The notes under the pieces: model-generated
What the model saw: the letters and a program-made list of their open reading frames with translations, nothing else
What the model was told of the DNA's origin: nothing
The model's database searches: none
Position numbers and translations under genes: made by a program
Origin: Owenia fusiformis
Taxonomy: Eukaryota; Annelida; Polychaeta; Sabellida; Oweniidae
Assembly: GCA_903813345.2 (NCBI GenBank)
Contig: CAIIXF020000002.1
Coordinates: 22,396,455 to 22,460,454 of the forward strand
Reading direction: 5' to 3'
DNA: 64,000 bases
Shown: one piece after another, positions 26,801-39,740 of the stretch
How positions within the stretch are numbered: position 1 is the first letter of the stretch
How the letters are laid out: each line of letters begins with the position of its first letter

Positions 26801-29800
26801 AAAGTCTTAAGTGAGATTGTAGAAGTTGAAATAATAGAAGATAGAGAAGAAGTATAAGAGTATGTTGTTTACTCATGATTTGTACAAATTTATAAAGTTG
26901 CTATTAGTGATGTCTTAAGGGGACAGTTTGGAGTCGTAAACTCCAGCAAAGTGCCCACCTCTGACCCCACATAGCGTACTGTCACCAGGTATCTGTGGAG
27001 CTGGGTTATTATTCACAGTATTTGAAGGGTTCTACTATAATCATCAATTTTATGTTCCTTTATGTTGGACTGTATGTATAGCACATGTACGTCTTTTTCT
27101 TGATCAATTTGTAAACTGTTTGAATGTTGACATTCTCTTGTGATATCTCGTTGGTCATGTAGATTTGAAAATATTATAAGAAAGTTTGCCCATCAGTATT
27201 GACCATAAAATTGCTACAACGAGTGTGAGTAAATAAATTAATGTTCAGTCATTTATTAAAATCTTCAGAAAAGCAATTTTTCACTTTTACTGGTCTTGTA
27301 CTGGACAATGATATCACTTTAATAGCATATTTAAATTGCCATGGTAACTATTTTCAAGTATCCATCATTTTTGTTGGACCATTTTGATTGTCATCCTAAA
27401 ACATGCAAATATGTTATTTGGGTGATTAGGCTTGAAATAGATAGAGGATTGTTGTTAAAAACGTATCGAATTAATGAGATATTTTACAATTAAATGGATT
27501 CCTATTTGTCTTTGAAATTATTAAAAATTAAACTTGACCTGAGTAGGAAAACGTGCCGAGTATCAATAGAACGGAGGTAAATAATTTATTTAACCGTTCT
27601 ACTTGGTGTCCAAGAATAAACATTGAGTGTGCTTCTTCTATTCTGCTACAAGAAAACAGGACAAAATAAACAATTTTTGAATTGAATGGGCTGCTTTGAC
27701 ATGGTCAGTGTGAAATCAAAACATTTTTCCTGGTACTTTTAAGACCCCTAAAATCACACATGGTAGCCTGCAAAACAAACAACTTTTTCTTTGTGTTTGT
27801 GGCAAAATTCGTCAATTTTAATAAATCAATTACCGGTCGATAATTAGTATGTCACACTCAGGTAGCCGAGTATTTAACAAATCTTTAGTATAATAGTGAA
27901 ATATTTCTTGTTGCCCCGCTGGTTTGAGACACAGATGTTGTATAGCGACCCCCTCTGTGATTCTGTGTAGATTCAACCTCAATTGAAGAAACACAGACTT
28001 AGCTAAAATCGCCAATTCAACGTAGTGCAAAATGGTCACATTTCACATTATGCTTTGTACTATTCTGATTTCTCGTTGACTATTAGGTGTTGTACAGTGG
28101 CTAAAAGCTCATGTTGGGCATCACAAAACATCTGAAGGTTCTCATCGAAACACTTGAAAATTTCTTTTGTTTTCAGGCCAGATTTACTGGTCATTGAAAA
28201 TGTAATTTTGACTCATTTTGACAAATTGCTAAATAATCAGGGCCAAATTAATAACGTTGACAAGTTCTTTAGTTCTATGTAAGGATGCGGAATATATTCG
28301 TCAATAACCATGTATGGACATTAAAAATGTGATGTATGAACTTACACGACATGAGCAAATTTGTAAATGTGTAAAGTACATCGAGGAACGATATGTCGTA
28401 TTATAAACAGATATTTTAATGTCTATTTTCAAATCTGTACCTCATTTTAAAGAAATTTATTTTTTGCTGATTTTTATATCAAACAGGTGGTGATGGTGAA
28501 AAACACTCCAAATTCACATAAAATGAAATATACCACTTAATCATAACTAGCAGTACTATATTTAAATATTGATCTTTGATGATTTGAAAAATAAATTTGG
28601 AGCGCCACAACCATTTTCCAAAAAAGATACATTAGGGTGATGACTAACATATTACATAAGAATATCATTATCCCACAAAGCTTTCAGTTGTGCTAGAAAT
28701 ATCTCAACTCCTCACAGAACCTCCCTGAGTTATGTTTTGGGGCAAAGGGTCACTTCTAATGAGCAATTTGTTCCATGTCTTTGATAAGAACAGATGAAAG
28801 CTCTTATAGATCTCGCAATCTTACAAATTACCCCATGTTCTCAATCTACCTGGTAACCCAACACAGTCACGAATTCTGAAGCAAAAATTCATGTTTAAAT
28901 ATTTTTGCTTTAGTTGCTTTCAACATCTCTTGAAGTATAAGTACCCGTTTGTGGACATGAAATTTCATAGCAAATCAAAGTTTAATGAAGTACATGTATA
29001 TAAGCTTTGTGGTTGGGAAAGATTCTGGGAGCATATGTGATCTTTCTGCAGACTGTGTTGAAGATAGTGCAGCATTAAGTGGATGGCTGCCATCAAAGGC
29101 TTCAAAGTGACTCATATTTGCTCCACTTGATCGACTCTATCAATACTCTTGGTAGACTTGTATCTACGAGTATGAATGCAAAGATACAAGTAGGAAATGA
29201 CAGCCATGTTTTCCAAATAATAAAATAGACCATGTAATATTATGCCATCACTGGTTGAAAATGATCTTTTGCCAAGATGCGACTTTCAGGAAAGGGAGAC
29301 ATTTATACTTGTTTAACATAAAGACTTTCAAAGATGAAAACCAATAAGTTCAAGATTCAAAAACTAAAACTTATCCTCTCACATTCAAAAATGCACCTGA
29401 TGGTGATGTTTGATTTGACACAGTGACATTGTTTATGCTACCAGTATTCAACACTTTTAAAACATTTTCAATTCATTGAGATGTCTGTTCTTATGTTCTA
29501 CATTAATGATACATTTATGTTCATCCTCCAAGCTCTCATAAAATCACTCATAAATCAGTCGTAAACTGACCATAATAGCCACGATAAATTCTTTGTGTAA
29601 AAGATACATCTCAGATATAAATGTACTTCTCAAAATAAAATAATTTTTATGGTCAATTTGCATTTAGAATGAATTCTCAGTTTCTGATGATGAGTTTTTG
29701 TAAAATCTCAAATATTGTCGTAAAAAAGATATTCGTTGTTATCATTAATCATATTTTCCCAGAAAAAGACATGCCAGTGAAATAAAATAATATTTTGGTC

Positions 29801-31019
29801 TTATGTGTAAATGAAGACTTTCCAAGATTTATATGTTGCTGGGTGACATTTTATTTGATATACAATTATAAAAAAGTCAGACATTTTGTTTTAATCAAGG
29901 AATGTATGAATGAGATGATAATGACCATTGAAATATTAAACTGAGGACATAAGTCATAATTATTACAGGACCTTAAATAGATTATCATCTCAGATTTCTC
30001 TGTTTTATTACGATTAATTAAAAAGCCAATAAGGTTGTGTCTCTTTATTACCCTGGGCAGCTGAATATATCAAGGAGAACATATCAAAGAGCGTGCGACT
30101 TACGATTATTTATATGCAATAACTGGAGGTCAGAAATAACCTAATATGGGTATTAAAAATAATTTCAGATCTAGTTTATTGAATGTCTTGAACTTGTGAT
30201 TTTATGTGTCGTTCTTTGTAATTATAACACTATGAGAAAAGGATCAATTCTTTATATGCTATAAATTTTCACTTTGTAACAATGGGTGTTTGGAGGTTGA
30301 AAGAAAAACTGTGAAATTGATATCGAAATCAATGATTAAGTTGGTATTTTGATACAGTTGGTGTTTGTGGAGAATACCATTAGTGATTGTATGACCCATC
30401 AACCAAGGAAAGAACCGTATCGGAATTTCTTTATCCATATGGTCATTTTCATCCTAAGAAATACTCACCTTTTCACATCAAAAAATTGGTCAGATTTTTA
30501 TCGTTCAAAAAGTTTCTTGATGGTATTATTAAAAAGATATATTAATGCATTGGTCTGAATTCTAAGGACTCAAAGAAGGTGAAAGTGCTAATTATTTCAG
30601 TACTATTCCTTTTTTAAAAAGTCGTAAAAAGTATGGTGCGAGCACGCTGAGACAGCTGTACATATAGAAGCTACTTGTGTCTAATAAAGCTGATTATGGG
30701 CGCTATAAAACCGAAATAAAAAGTTAAGACACATAAAAGACAGAGAAAATACCCCGTGGTTATCCCATATTGCATTTTATGATTGTTGACTTTGGTTGTT
30801 CCGTTCCTCGGTTTGGTGTCTCAAAAACTGGACAAAAGACAAAAGTGAAGGGCAACTGGGAAATTAAGGATAATTGGGCAGTTATTTATTCGATAAAGGG
30901 TTTTATTAAATGGTCTGAGACCAGGTGGACGTTACTAACTGTGAGATTTTTCATAATAACGAAAATATATTATTAGTGATCCATGAATTTGGTTTTCTAA
31001 TATGTTACTTGTTTATGAA

Positions 31020-31033
31020 GGGGGGGGGGGGGG
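31020..31033 (+). repeat. G14 homopolymer
   Basis: Fourteen consecutive G in the long cadherin intron. A second tract of ten G lies at 31786-31795. Confidence 0.9.
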
Positions 31034-32582
31034 CAATAATGCTAAAGTCAGTTCCCTACCTACAAATGTTAAATTAAAAAACAATAAAATTATTACGAAG
31101 CAAAAATACAAACCTATTAAAAAGCATTACTCTATAAAGCTATGGTATTGTTTAGTCCATTACGACAACATGTACACAGAAATTGCATGACGAAACTTGA
31201 AAATTATTACCTAATATGGAGTGTAATTTCTTCCTGAAGGTAATTACATTATATGATCTGATCCAATTATATTGTCAGCAACAATATCAACTATACACAT
31301 ATTCTATTCATTGCCATGAACTATATTCTACCCGTCTTGTACACCAACAAAACAAATGATTCAATTTTCAATAAAATGTTGATGCAGGTTTCATATTTAA
31401 CAAAATTGGTCATGAAATCAAGATAATTAAATTATTACATCTTGGGGTTTCTGGAGATCATCAATAGTAGAATTGTGTAATGGCTACCTAAGTAGATTGA
31501 TTCTAATTAATTTACTTTGAATAATTGATAGAGATTCATATCATTTAGGTAATATCTTGTATAAAGGTACAAACCAGATGATAGCTCCCTATTAGTCACC
31601 ATCAAATATTTATGATAGACCAATCTTGATTTCTTGTATTGCTATATGCTTGTATCCTGAATGATCAGAATATTTGCAGTATGATTGAAGGAATATTGGT
31701 GCTCTTTCATTAGTCTGATTTTGATTCTTTAAAGGAGAGACTCATCTATATGCCATCTTATGTACTATGCTCTGATACTCGGGGAGGGGGGGGGGTAACT
31801 GGTACAACAATATGATACACATGTGGTATTTGAAAAAATAGTCTTGCATCCATTTGAGATTATTTAAAAAAAGGATTATACCCAACTGAAAACCCATTTA
31901 CACCTGCTTGAAAATGTTACTTATCTTTGTGGTCAGAATCATGAAAATGAGAGTTTCCAACAAACTTGATGAAAAAATCCTGGAGAGAATTTTGACAATG
32001 AATATGACAAGATAGATGACCACCCGGGTGTTATAACAGGATGTTTCACTATCATACTTATTCAGCCTGACATGATTAACTTACATAACATATTATCATT
32101 CATTTGACATATGTTCCTTATTAGCTCAAATTCTAAATTAAAATAACATGATTTTAAGCTTTTTATTTTTGTTGGGTTGAAATATAAACAGATTTAACCC
32201 ATCCCATCAACATGCTGTCATAGTGACTGTTACCTTGGGAATTATATTCAACAATGTCAAATATGGGTTTAATTTAATCAATCTCGAAGGTTGACTTTAG
32301 ATATTCAGATTATAAGATATCTCATGGTTAAACACCGTTCTCTATTCAGTTCTAAATATTGCATAAATAAAGAATATATAATATCTGGTTTTATATATTG
32401 TTATTTTTACTTTCCCAGTGATTCGTATCTTAGGAGTACTTAGAAAATCTTAAGAAAACATCCAGCAAGATAAGAACTTTTTATATAAATAAAACAACAA
32501 GTAGGGGTTATATGCATGCCTGATCATCTAGACCCTGATAGGAGATAGTGTTCAATGGATGATGACGTATCAATGTTATTTT

Positions 32583-32830
32583 ATAATTATGATATTTTAG
32601 CCATAGCAAACGATGGTCAAGTGGACGTTTCATGGTTCAAATTGAATTTTCCATGGTCTGTTTTTAAACAATATCTTAAAATGTTGTAGTTCAGTAATTA
32701 ATATTTATTCAAATGAAATGACAGAAAAATGTTGTTTTTTAATTATGATATTTTCAAGCTAAACAATGGTCAAGAGGAATTCTCATTGTTCAAGTTGGAC
32801 TTTCCGTGCTTTGTTTTGTTTTGTGTTTTG
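32583..32830 (+). repeat. Imperfect ~155-bp tandem duplication
   Basis: AATTATGATATTTTAGCCATAGC... with GATGGTCAAGTGG is echoed about 155 bases later by AATTATGATATTTTCAAGC... with AATGGTCAAGAGG. Both copies continue into TTTTCC(A/G)TG(G/C)T-like and TTGTTTT-like words. Divergence is considerable. Confidence 0.5.
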
Positions 32831-32989
32831 AAACAACACTTCACTTTGTTTCAGTCAAGAAATAAATATTTTTCATTTTCAAAGTGTATACTATAATGTA
32901 AAAGAGATTGTTCACTCCAAGGTTACTTTTGAAGTTCAACTTCATGCAGCAAAAAAACAGTTTTAAATGAAATACTTCTGTTCTTTCAG

Positions 32990-33180
32990 GTATCAATGCA
33001 GAAATTCGCTACTCTCTCATAGGAGGCGCCACCGACAGTGAGTTCCGTATTGATGCGGAGAGTGGCACCATCTATACCAACAATCTACTAGATCGAGAGG
33101 CACAACGATTCTACAAGCTTGTTGTCAAGGCAACTGATCAGGCACAACCAGAAAGCAGAAGGTTTTCTAATACAACAGAG
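32990..33180 (+). CDS. Giant cadherin, exon D
   Basis: A 191-nt exon after TTCTTTCAG and before GTGAGA, running from phase 1 to phase 0. It encodes GINAEIRYSLIGGATDSEFRI..., LDREAQRFYKLVVKATDQ..., ending RRFSNTTE. It supplies the middle of one cadherin repeat with the LDRE and ATD motifs. It joins exon C through a split glycine codon and exon E in phase 0. Confidence 0.95.
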
Positions 33181-33375
33181 GTGAGACCCATAATGCAACA
33201 GACATAATGTCTAATCACGGTCCTATTATCATTTTGGAATCAAATAAAAATATTCTGTATTGGTCATGTGATAAGGGAAAAGCGAGGATTTGCATATTGG
33301 CTGATTTCAGAAATTGAAGCAATCAAAACGAAATATATTTTAAATGTGATTATGACATCACAATTGTTTTTTCAG

Positions 33376-34285
33376 GTGACTGTCATTCTACAAGATGTCA
33401 ATGACAACAGCCCTCAGTTCATATCCCCATCCAGCATCAAAGTCTCAGAGAACAGCCCAAGCGGGACACCTGTATTTCGTGTTGAGGCCACAGATCGTGA
33501 TGACAGCTCCAATGCAATCATTGAATACCGTCTCGTGACAAATCCTGGCGGGAAATTCGACATCAACCCGGTAACTGGTGATCTGAAAGTCAATGGTCAG
33601 ATCGATCGTGAAACCAGAGGGGAGTACTCGTTAAATGTAACAGCCACAGATAAAGGTCGTCCCGCCAAATCAGCTTGGCAAATGTTGGATGTTACCGTTA
33701 GAGATGTAAATGACAATCCACCCATGTTCGATCCTGAGTTTTACAGTACAACCATCGCAGAATCTGTCAAAACTGGTACTAGCTTACTGACAGTACGTGC
33801 CACAGACTTCGATATTGGTCAGAACGCTGAAATCAGGTATTTCATCGTGGGAGGTGACACAAACAGTGATTTCACCATTGATTCACATGTAGGTGAGTTA
33901 CGTACATTAAGACAGTTAGACTATGAAAGAAAAGCTAGTTATGAACTCCTGATTCAAGCTCAAGACCTCGGAGCCACCCCTCTGTCTGATACAGCAACAG
34001 CGACCATTACAATCACTGACATTAACGACTGTGCCCCGATCTTTGTCGATTCACCTTATAAGGCATATGTCCAAGAACACATGTCGGATTTACCAGTATT
34101 TGTGATGCAAGTTACCGCGAGGGATGACGATGCGCCATCTAATGCCCAGTTGAGGTACTACATTCAGAACCAAGGCCAGGATATATTCCGCATTGATCCC
34201 GACACCGGCATCATCAAAGCGCACCAATCTCTAGATCGTGAGAGCCAATCAGAATACAAGTTTACAGTCACTGCCACAGACTCAG
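33376..34285 (+). CDS. Giant cadherin, exon E (nearly three repeats)
   Basis: A large 910-nt exon after TTTTTTCAG and before G|GTAAGT, running from phase 0 to phase 1. It starts VTVILQDVNDNSPQF and encodes about 303 residues with linkers DVNDNSPQF, DVNDNPPMF and DINDCAPIF. It ends in LDRESQSEYKFTVTATDS, so the next exon should begin by completing a glycine-like codon. Calcium motifs include SEN, ATDRD, IDRE, ATDFD, LDYE and LDRE. The third linker carries Cys where Asn is canonical, an unpaired cysteine at a calcium site. The open frame extends upstream to 33268 only by reading intron sequence. Confidence 0.96.
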
Positions 34286-36388
34286 GTAAGTAACTGCATT
34301 TCTGTAGTCTTTTTGATGCTGAACACTTCCATGTGTGTTCCCCCCAGAAATGGGGCACCATGAACATGTTAAAACCTTTTATTAGTGAGTTTGTCTTGTT
34401 TATTTTTACTTATATTGTATAAATGTCACCCTAGAAATCTTAGAATGTGTGAAGTTGCTACCTAAAGACCATTGACATGATGTAGTTAGGTTATCAGATA
34501 ATTAATGGTTCCTTTTGCCATTTGCCACCACCCGTGCTATCATTTAGATAAAATGCTGCTAGGGTTACAGGGGCAGAGACAGATTGGCTGCATATTTAAA
34601 GAATTATTAAACAATATGCACCAATGACATAAATGTTACAATTCAGTTGGTGAATTCAAAGTTGGAGTTTTTAATTTTAAATGAGAAAGAACTAACATGT
34701 TATAATATGATCTAATTTGGATATTTCCTGAGTAAAGATGATGAAATCCAGTGAATTATATGTAGTTGAAAAGAAAAGAAAAATTCCACAAATCTACACT
34801 AAAATTGAGGTTGACACTCCATACTCTGTTATTAGGTGTAAATTGGCAACTATAAAACATGATCTGATGGCAGGCTAAGCCTGGGGCAGAGAGGGTCAAA
34901 GATTAAACAAATACACGTTTTTCACCCCTGTATCTCATCAGATCTAGGAATAATTTTGAGTAAAGCTCACAATGATCTCAGTCTTGATGTTGGTCAGTTT
35001 TTTGAATTAAATCGAGCTGAATATATGTTTGTCAAATATTGCCCATTGTTTCATTTCGATTCCAAGGATTGAGTCTTGCGATGGGGATGCTTAGTGCATT
35101 TAGATAATATTCATGGGGACAATATATTTTTTTAGTAGATCAATTTATGATTCTTTGAAAATTGTGTGATGACTTATTTTTGAAATAATGACATATGGTA
35201 TTTGAGAAACAGCCTGCTATTTTGATGGTTTTTGCCCCAAGACCAAGAGATTAATGGTAGGCATTTAGCTGTGACACTTTAACAAATCAAATTATACAAA
35301 GAGTAGAATACTTTGTGTTTTCCCATTCTAAGGAAGACCAAATTACTTAAAGTTCTCTTCGCTGGAATGATCAGATATATAGTACATTCTGCAGAAATGT
35401 ATAACACATGTGAAAGATCACAAAACCTGCAGCTTTGATTCTATGTTTTTGTGCTAGGGATAAACTTACATCTAGAATAATTGGCCTGAAGTGTGGGTTT
35501 AACATTAACCTGTCTCCCATCAGGGTATACATCAGATCTCAACGGATCATCATCAAATTACACGGATGGGCTTTCAATTCATTTTTTGTCGTGAGCCGAA
35601 ACTGTGAAATGAAGACAAGAAATACAGAGAGAACTGATGAAGGAACTGGTTTTTCTTTAAATGGGAGGTATTGGCCACCTCAAAACAAGAATTGGCCAAA
35701 TCCTCAAAACAAGAGGGATTCGGATTATACTAAATGGGGTTATCGATTCCTGCCTTCTGCTAATAAAATTCCTACATGCTGAGACTGTCATACTGATAGG
35801 GTTCTATGTGGTCAGTTCTTGGAGTGAATTGAAGGAAGTTTTTCTCTCATTTGATACATCGGCCTGTGTTAGGAATCGGCACTTGAATTGATGCAAATAT
35901 AGTATATATACAGAAAAATAAGGAGATATCACATTTTAGTATCATTGTCAAACTTTATTTAAGAATACTAAGCTTTTCTAAAGTAAGTCGCCACGTAAAA
36001 TCATCTGAACCTTGTAACTGTTTCATCATTGGATAGATTCTTATAAATCGTAAGCTGGTCCTAGACTGAAGAAAATAGGCTGTGCTGGTCTCAGTGTAGA
36101 ATATGTCTAGTCTGGGTCAGAATGCCTGCTTTACTAACTACTGGGTTACAATTTGGCTGGTCAGTGTTTACCTTGGGTAAGTGTATACCCCTATACACTA
36201 CATTCCTGCACACCTCTCTAGCTATTGCTCTCTTTTTGCTGCCTCTTATTTTACATGGTAAATTGAGTGTTTGTGACTTTTGGGACCACCTTATAGTATA
36301 GCTGTTCAGTTTAGAGAGAGAATTTACAGACAGTGTTCCCTGATATACTCCACATATTGAGTGGAGGTGGGAATGGGGGCTGGGGAGA

Positions 36389-36400
36389 GGGGGGGGGGGG
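36389..36400 (+). repeat. G12 homopolymer
   Basis: Twelve G at the end of a purine-rich segment starting near 36361. A second tract of fourteen G is at 36589-36602. Confidence 0.9.
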
Positions 36401-36588
36401 CTTGGGGGTGTCATAATGGCTCAATGCAAGACTATAAAATTCTTTCCTTTCCTTTTAATAGCAAGTATTAGCTTCCAAAAACAAATTATTTTGTGGAAGA
36501 ACTTCACATCTTGCATATGAAACTTTACAATTTAAGGTTTTACAAAATGAACCATTTTCTTAATTTCCGTGTCATGAAATGTAAGGAT

Positions 36589-36602
36589 GGGGGGGGGGGG
36601 GG
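36589..36602 (+). repeat. G14 homopolymer
   Basis: Fourteen consecutive G in AT-rich sequence, about 190 bases after the previous tract. Confidence 0.9.
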
Positions 36603-38633
36603 TTACATAGTTTACGATGAAGATTATAAGAAGTCTCCCTGCTAAGTTTGATGGCCATGGTAACTGATTTGTTTTCATTTCATTACATAGTTGATCTCAC
36701 AAATTACCAGGTCAAATAAATACAAAACCAGGATGGTAAATCTATCCATTATGTTTTCATTTTGGGGTAAACATAGTACCAAGGGACTATTACTTCTTGG
36801 ATATGCATTTATGGAAATAAAAAAACTTTGTTGAAACAGGATCCCAAAATTATATGATAACATGAATATGTGAATAGTAGTTGTGCACATAGGAAAACCT
36901 CTGTAAGAAGGGAGACACCAGCACCCTATAATTTCAAGTTATATGTTACCATCACTGTAATTTTCTAAACAAATATTTTATGTTCCCCGGGGTGTAAAAG
37001 TCAAAATTTTTCAAGCTTCACAAGTTATAAATCTTTTTCTCGACTGCATGTTGTTAAAAGTTCAGATTTTACATCATAAACAAAACCTCCCAGGTGATTA
37101 TTAAAGTATACCATGTCATGCTAGAAAGTCTTGCTTCCCATTTGCCTAACTGTTTCATTTGTCCAATTTGCCTAACAAGATGTAGCTTTGAGCAAAATGA
37201 AGTAATAAACTTGGTGCGAATGTTCAGAAATGTTAAGCTAAAGACAGTTAATGTCAGCTGCCCTGATTGTAGGAGTTATTAGCTGAAAATGGGTGTAGAG
37301 ACACCATGTTTGCCATTAGAGGGCCCAGAATGTGTTACTTTCAACCAAGTGTTGAAAGGAACTTGGAGGCCTCGAATATCATGAACATGCTTGAAAATAT
37401 GGTAGAAAATAACATTCAGATATTCATAGCATTTTCTCTGTTTTATCTCTAGAAGGACGGAAATGGATAGGACGTGGCTTACCATGATTAGAGAATAATA
37501 GAGATTTCTGTTTGCAGAATGTTCAAAATTCAATTTTAAAAGAAATGGTTTGGCATACTTATCTTATATTGAGCGTTTTAGTATTGCACCAGAATACGCT
37601 TCATACATGGTATTAAGCATTTTGAGAATTCAGCTAGAGGCCAATCCCCGAGGTTCAATTTCTGTGATGTAATTATTACAAGTTGCAAGAAGGTTAAGTG
37701 TATTTTGCCGAATATTCAATACCTTCACCTGTCTTGATTATAGCCTGAGGATATCTATTTTTTAACTTTTTCTTTTCTGTCAAGAGAGAACACAAAAGGA
37801 GATTTGGGTCAATTCGCCCATACTCGAAAGGAAAATGGGTAGACTCAATGATGTGTTAATTCTTTGATCTCATTACGATTCTTTGAAAGTCTTGGACATA
37901 TGTGAAATGTTTAGTTCACACTCAAGTGTGCCTTGGAAGAATTTGAGAACAAAACAACAATTAGAGACTGAACTAGCACATGTTTAGTCACTGTTTTAAG
38001 ATTAGAATACTGATAGTAAGGACTGTTTAACACCCCACTTGTCATAATAGGGTCATCTAACTTGAAAATGTCCAGGAATCTTGAAATGAATCTGATGTCA
38101 ATTTTGTTTTAACCTTCCCCTTAGGACCGGAGTCTGGTATCTTTTATGCAGACGAAGCTCTCTTTTTAAGAAAGAAATCAAATTATTAAAAATAGCAAGG
38201 TTCTTAATGTTACAAGGATAAATCACTATTCTGAGACAAATAGCCTAGTACTTATGACACATGTAGATGAAGTTCTCTTTCAAAGAAACAAAATTAGATT
38301 GGAAAGGGTATTTTAATTTTACCTTATTTGTTTCTGGTTTTGAAGTAGATTGTTGGTATTATGAGTTGGGGTCATACACCCTACCCTACCCTGGGGCTGT
38401 ATTTAAGTGGATTATCTCTCAAATAATCCTCTACCCCTTAGAGTGGGAGTCAGCCAGTGACCTTAAAGTTGAAGATCTACATCTATTAAATATTTTCAAT
38501 TTTAAGATTTGTTTTTATGAAAAGATGTATCCCATAATCTTGATTTTCCAGGAATTTATAGACTCATGGTTGGTACCAAAATTTCAAACAAAGTTTTCCC
38601 AGCAAATCTTCATGTATTCCCTTTGTAAACTTA

Positions 38634-39740
38634 GTACCCCACACACAATTTTGTCGCCTACTTTGGTGTATTGTAGAAAAATATCCAAAAAGAGTTTGCT
38701 TATAAAATTTGGCATACTTAAACTTGAAACATTTTGTGACACTCACATTTTTTTATTTGGAAATTTAAGTAATATTGACGAAAATCAAGCAATTTTAAAA
38801 TATTCATGTTTTAACAAAATTCGACGAAAATTTCCAGTTTTGCAGTTTTAAAGAGAGTTGAAATCATTTTGATTACATTTTGATTACAAACTTATAGCAT
38901 TATATATGGTTTGTCTGTTCTCTTAAGATATTGTTACTATGTGTTTGAGATGTTTAACTCCTCAACAGGAATATTGTAGGTGTGGTTTTATTATTGTTTA
39001 AGAGTGAAGACCCCTTTTAATACTTTCAAAACATGGACAGGTGCATGTATCATATGATTTGTTGGCTTTAAGTCTAAAAAGGTTTATCAGGGCACTGAAA
39101 CACATCCCTGCTTGGATTTCTATCCCATCCTACCACTACAGCATTTCCTACTGTCTCACTTGATTAAAAAAATCCTTTCCAGTAGCTCGAATCTCATAAA
39201 ATCTCAAGAAAATGGTTGTATTTTGTTTAATTCAATTAAGGCATTAATAACAGTGAGCTTTCACTCAATTTTTCGTTGGCCTACGATTGGGAGGCCATAT
39301 TCACCCAATACCTCACAGATGGCCACCGACGGCTTACCTTTTGTTGGAAATGATTCCCATGGATTAAACATGTGAACTTTCAGGGGTGACATCATAACAT
39401 CGTAACATTATAACAGTCACTCCTGCTTAGTTTAGTTTTTTTTTACCAGTGGATTATAATGGTGTTTAATAGGATAGGATTGACCAGAATATTCAAATCT
39501 TTTTGCAATCAAATTGTTACAAATTGTCTCAAAATTTAGCTTAATTTAGGTCAAATCTGTAAATGCGTAGCAATTTAGAAACCGAAGTCAAATTGTGGTG
39601 AAGTCATATTACTCCAAACAAAAAAATTTGAGTGTCACAAATTGTTTCAATTTAATGTATGCCAAATTTCATGAGAAAACTCTTATTGGATTTTTTTCTA
39701 CAACACATCAAAGTAGGCGACAAAATTGTGTGTGGGGTAC
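38634..39740. repeat. Inverted repeat pair, 127-bp arms, ~0.85-kb spacer
   Basis: Left arm 38634-38760 and right arm 39614-39740 are diverged reverse complements. Shared words include GTACCCCACACACAATTTTG, GTCGCCTACTTTG and TTTGTGACACTCA on the left, each found complemented on the right. This could be a non-autonomous DNA element whose exact ends I cannot fix, or two oppositely oriented copies of one repeat. It produces the spurious 194-residue open frame at 38267-38851. Confidence 0.65.

Larger units (their letters stand above)
23823..32989 (+). other. Cadherin intron C-D (9.2 kb)
   Basis: Long phase-1 intron from GTATGT to CTTTCAG. Exons C and D join directly at protein level (ATDKDS-G-INAEIRYSL), so no constitutive exon is missing inside. 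It contains poly-G tracts at 31020-31033 and 31786-31795 and a loose tandem duplication near 32583-32830. Otherwise AT-rich sequence without features I can support. Confidence 0.8.

Noticed and set aside
36091-36414. 107-residue proline-rich minus-strand open frame
   Set aside because: The proline start is translated poly-G tract; no splice or domain support.
38267-38851. 194-residue plus-strand open frame
   Set aside because: It overlaps an inverted repeat, has no recognisable domain, and its composition is that of AT-rich noncoding DNA.
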